Made by a program: the position numbers and the translations under genes. A stretch of DNA of 64,000 bases from Crocinitomicaceae bacterium (lineage in GTDB: Bacteria > Bacteroidota > Bacteroidia > Flavobacteriales_D > Crocinitomicaceae): NCBI GenBank assembly GCA_020635955.1, contig JACJYW010000006.1:107001-171000 (forward strand). The letters run 5' to 3'. Shown piece after piece: positions 63,615-64,000 of the stretch. Numbering within the stretch: the first letter of the stretch is position 1; every line of letters starts with the position of its first letter. Below the pieces are notes generated by a model. That model searched no databases, was not told the origin of the DNA, and saw only the letters and a program-made list of their open reading frames with translations.

Positions 63615-64000
63615 TGGGGTTTATAGATGTTCTGAGGAAATTGACGCCTCAACCTTTATTAGAGTGGAACAGGAGACGAAAGAAAAGAAATCGTAACAAT
63701 CAATTAAAACAACAACAATCTTCCAATAAGGCAATAACCAAGGAGGATCTGATCAAAGACCTTCAAGGAATTGGAATCAACAAAGGAGATATTCTTCTTG
63801 TGCATTCAAGTTTGAGTAGAATTGGCTATCTAGAGGAAGGACCTAAAACTTTGGTAGATGCTATTTTAGAGGTTATAGGTCCGGAAGGCAATTTGCTCAT
63901 GCCAACATCACCGAATAATGTATTTCAGTTAAACTATATAAGAAATATCCCATTCTTTGATGTGAACGAGACACCTTCAATGACCGGTAAGATCACTGAA
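63614..64000 (+). CDS. AAC(3)-family N-acetyltransferase, N-terminal part (runs off the window)
   Basis: An ATG at 63614 overlaps the stop of the TonB-like gene (TAATG), and the frame is open for 129 codons to the edge. After a basic N-terminal stretch, residues about 40-129 match the aminoglycoside 3-N-acetyltransferase family (GINKGDILLVHSSLSRIG, LVDAILEVIGPEGNLLMP, SMTGKITE). In environmental bacteria such enzymes often acetylate surface sugars or other amines rather than giving resistance. It is the third gene of this operon. Confidence 0.8.
   Translation, partial: MGFIDVLRKLTPQPLLEWNRRRKKRNRNNQLKQQQSSNKAITKEDLIKDLQGIGINKGDILLVHSSLSRIGYLEEGPKTLVDAILEVIGPEGNLLMPTSPNNVFQLNYIRNIPFFDVNETPSMTGKITE

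Noticed and set aside
63614..64000. Antibiotic resistance gene
   Set aside because: The AAC(3)-like fold is common in environmental envelope operons, and nothing mobile is nearby; resistance is not implied.
1..64000. tRNA, rRNA, insertion sequence or prophage
   Set aside because: The gaps between genes are short, and I saw no cloverleaf, transposase, integrase or phage gene.

Overview
The window is a contiguous stretch of chromosome from a low-GC member of the Bacteroidota, most likely Flavobacteriales (Cryomorphaceae/Crocinitomicaceae-like). The evidence is: TAnnTTTG-type promoter elements and almost no Shine-Dalgarno sites; DUF5689, DUF4249-like, DUF1573, CarboxypepD-like and TlpA/DUF4369-type lipoproteins; a TonB-dependent receptor; a type IX secretion C-terminal sorting domain; glycine-lipid acyltransferases; and menaquinone and lipid A genes. 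Coding density is very high. No intergenic gap exceeds about 240 bases. I saw no tRNA, rRNA, insertion sequence, prophage or CRISPR array, so this looks like core genome rather than an island.

Layout. 1-6.9 kb: a divergent locus with two DUF5689 lipoproteins and a TonB-dependent receptor on the minus strand, facing a secreted EEP-family nuclease and a 5'-nucleotidase split into two genes on the plus strand. This looks like a nucleic-acid/nucleotide (phosphate) scavenging system. 7-12.5 kb: a Na+/H+ antiporter with a His-rich N-terminus, ttcA, a SPOUT methyltransferase and an ABC exporter. 12.6-15.4 kb: leucine-type dehydrogenase, nusB, a DUF1573 lipoprotein and yajC. 15.4-17.2 kb: dnaX, split into two reading frames at a canonical A AAA AAG slippery heptamer. 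17.4-18.6 kb: rpsF-rpsR-rplI with a clear promoter and terminator. 18.7-24.7 kb: a large TPR-PAS-GAF-GAF-SpoIIE phosphatase, an outer-membrane protein, an HDAC-family hydrolase and a LOG protein. 24.8-32.4 kb (minus strand): a DUF4249-like lipoprotein, the glycine-lipid pair glsA-glsB, a type IX cargo protein, pruA, apaG and a CPBP-family membrane protein. 32.5-38.1 kb: two unknown exported proteins, an SBP-like protein without a signal peptide coupled to N-formylglutamate amidohydrolase, and a tandem pair of unknown paralogous lipoproteins. 38.2-41.8 kb: a TPR-CHAT protease, followed by short tandem repeats. 42-48.9 kb: an operon lpxK, purine nucleoside phosphorylase, gatB, two TlpA-like thioredoxins, lpxH and gtrA. 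48.9-55.2 kb: an ArnT-like glycosyltransferase, a cold-shock gene behind an orphan hairpin, small membrane proteins, a SiaC-family protein and a WD40-caspase protein. 55.2-64 kb: two stand-alone TonB_C proteins, trmD-menA-rarA, an LpxL-like acyltransferase, then a WG-repeat protein, a TonB-like transducer and the start of an AAC(3)-family acetyltransferase.

The observations most worth a second look are: the dnaX frame change at a textbook -1 slippery site, with the usual gamma/tau logic inverted; the nuclease/split-nucleotidase/TonB/DUF5689 scavenging locus; the unknown tandem lipoprotein pair; the CPBP protein that has lost the first glutamate of its active-site motif; the orphan hairpin/terminator before the cold-shock gene; and several promoters so close to start codons that the mRNAs should be leaderless or nearly so.
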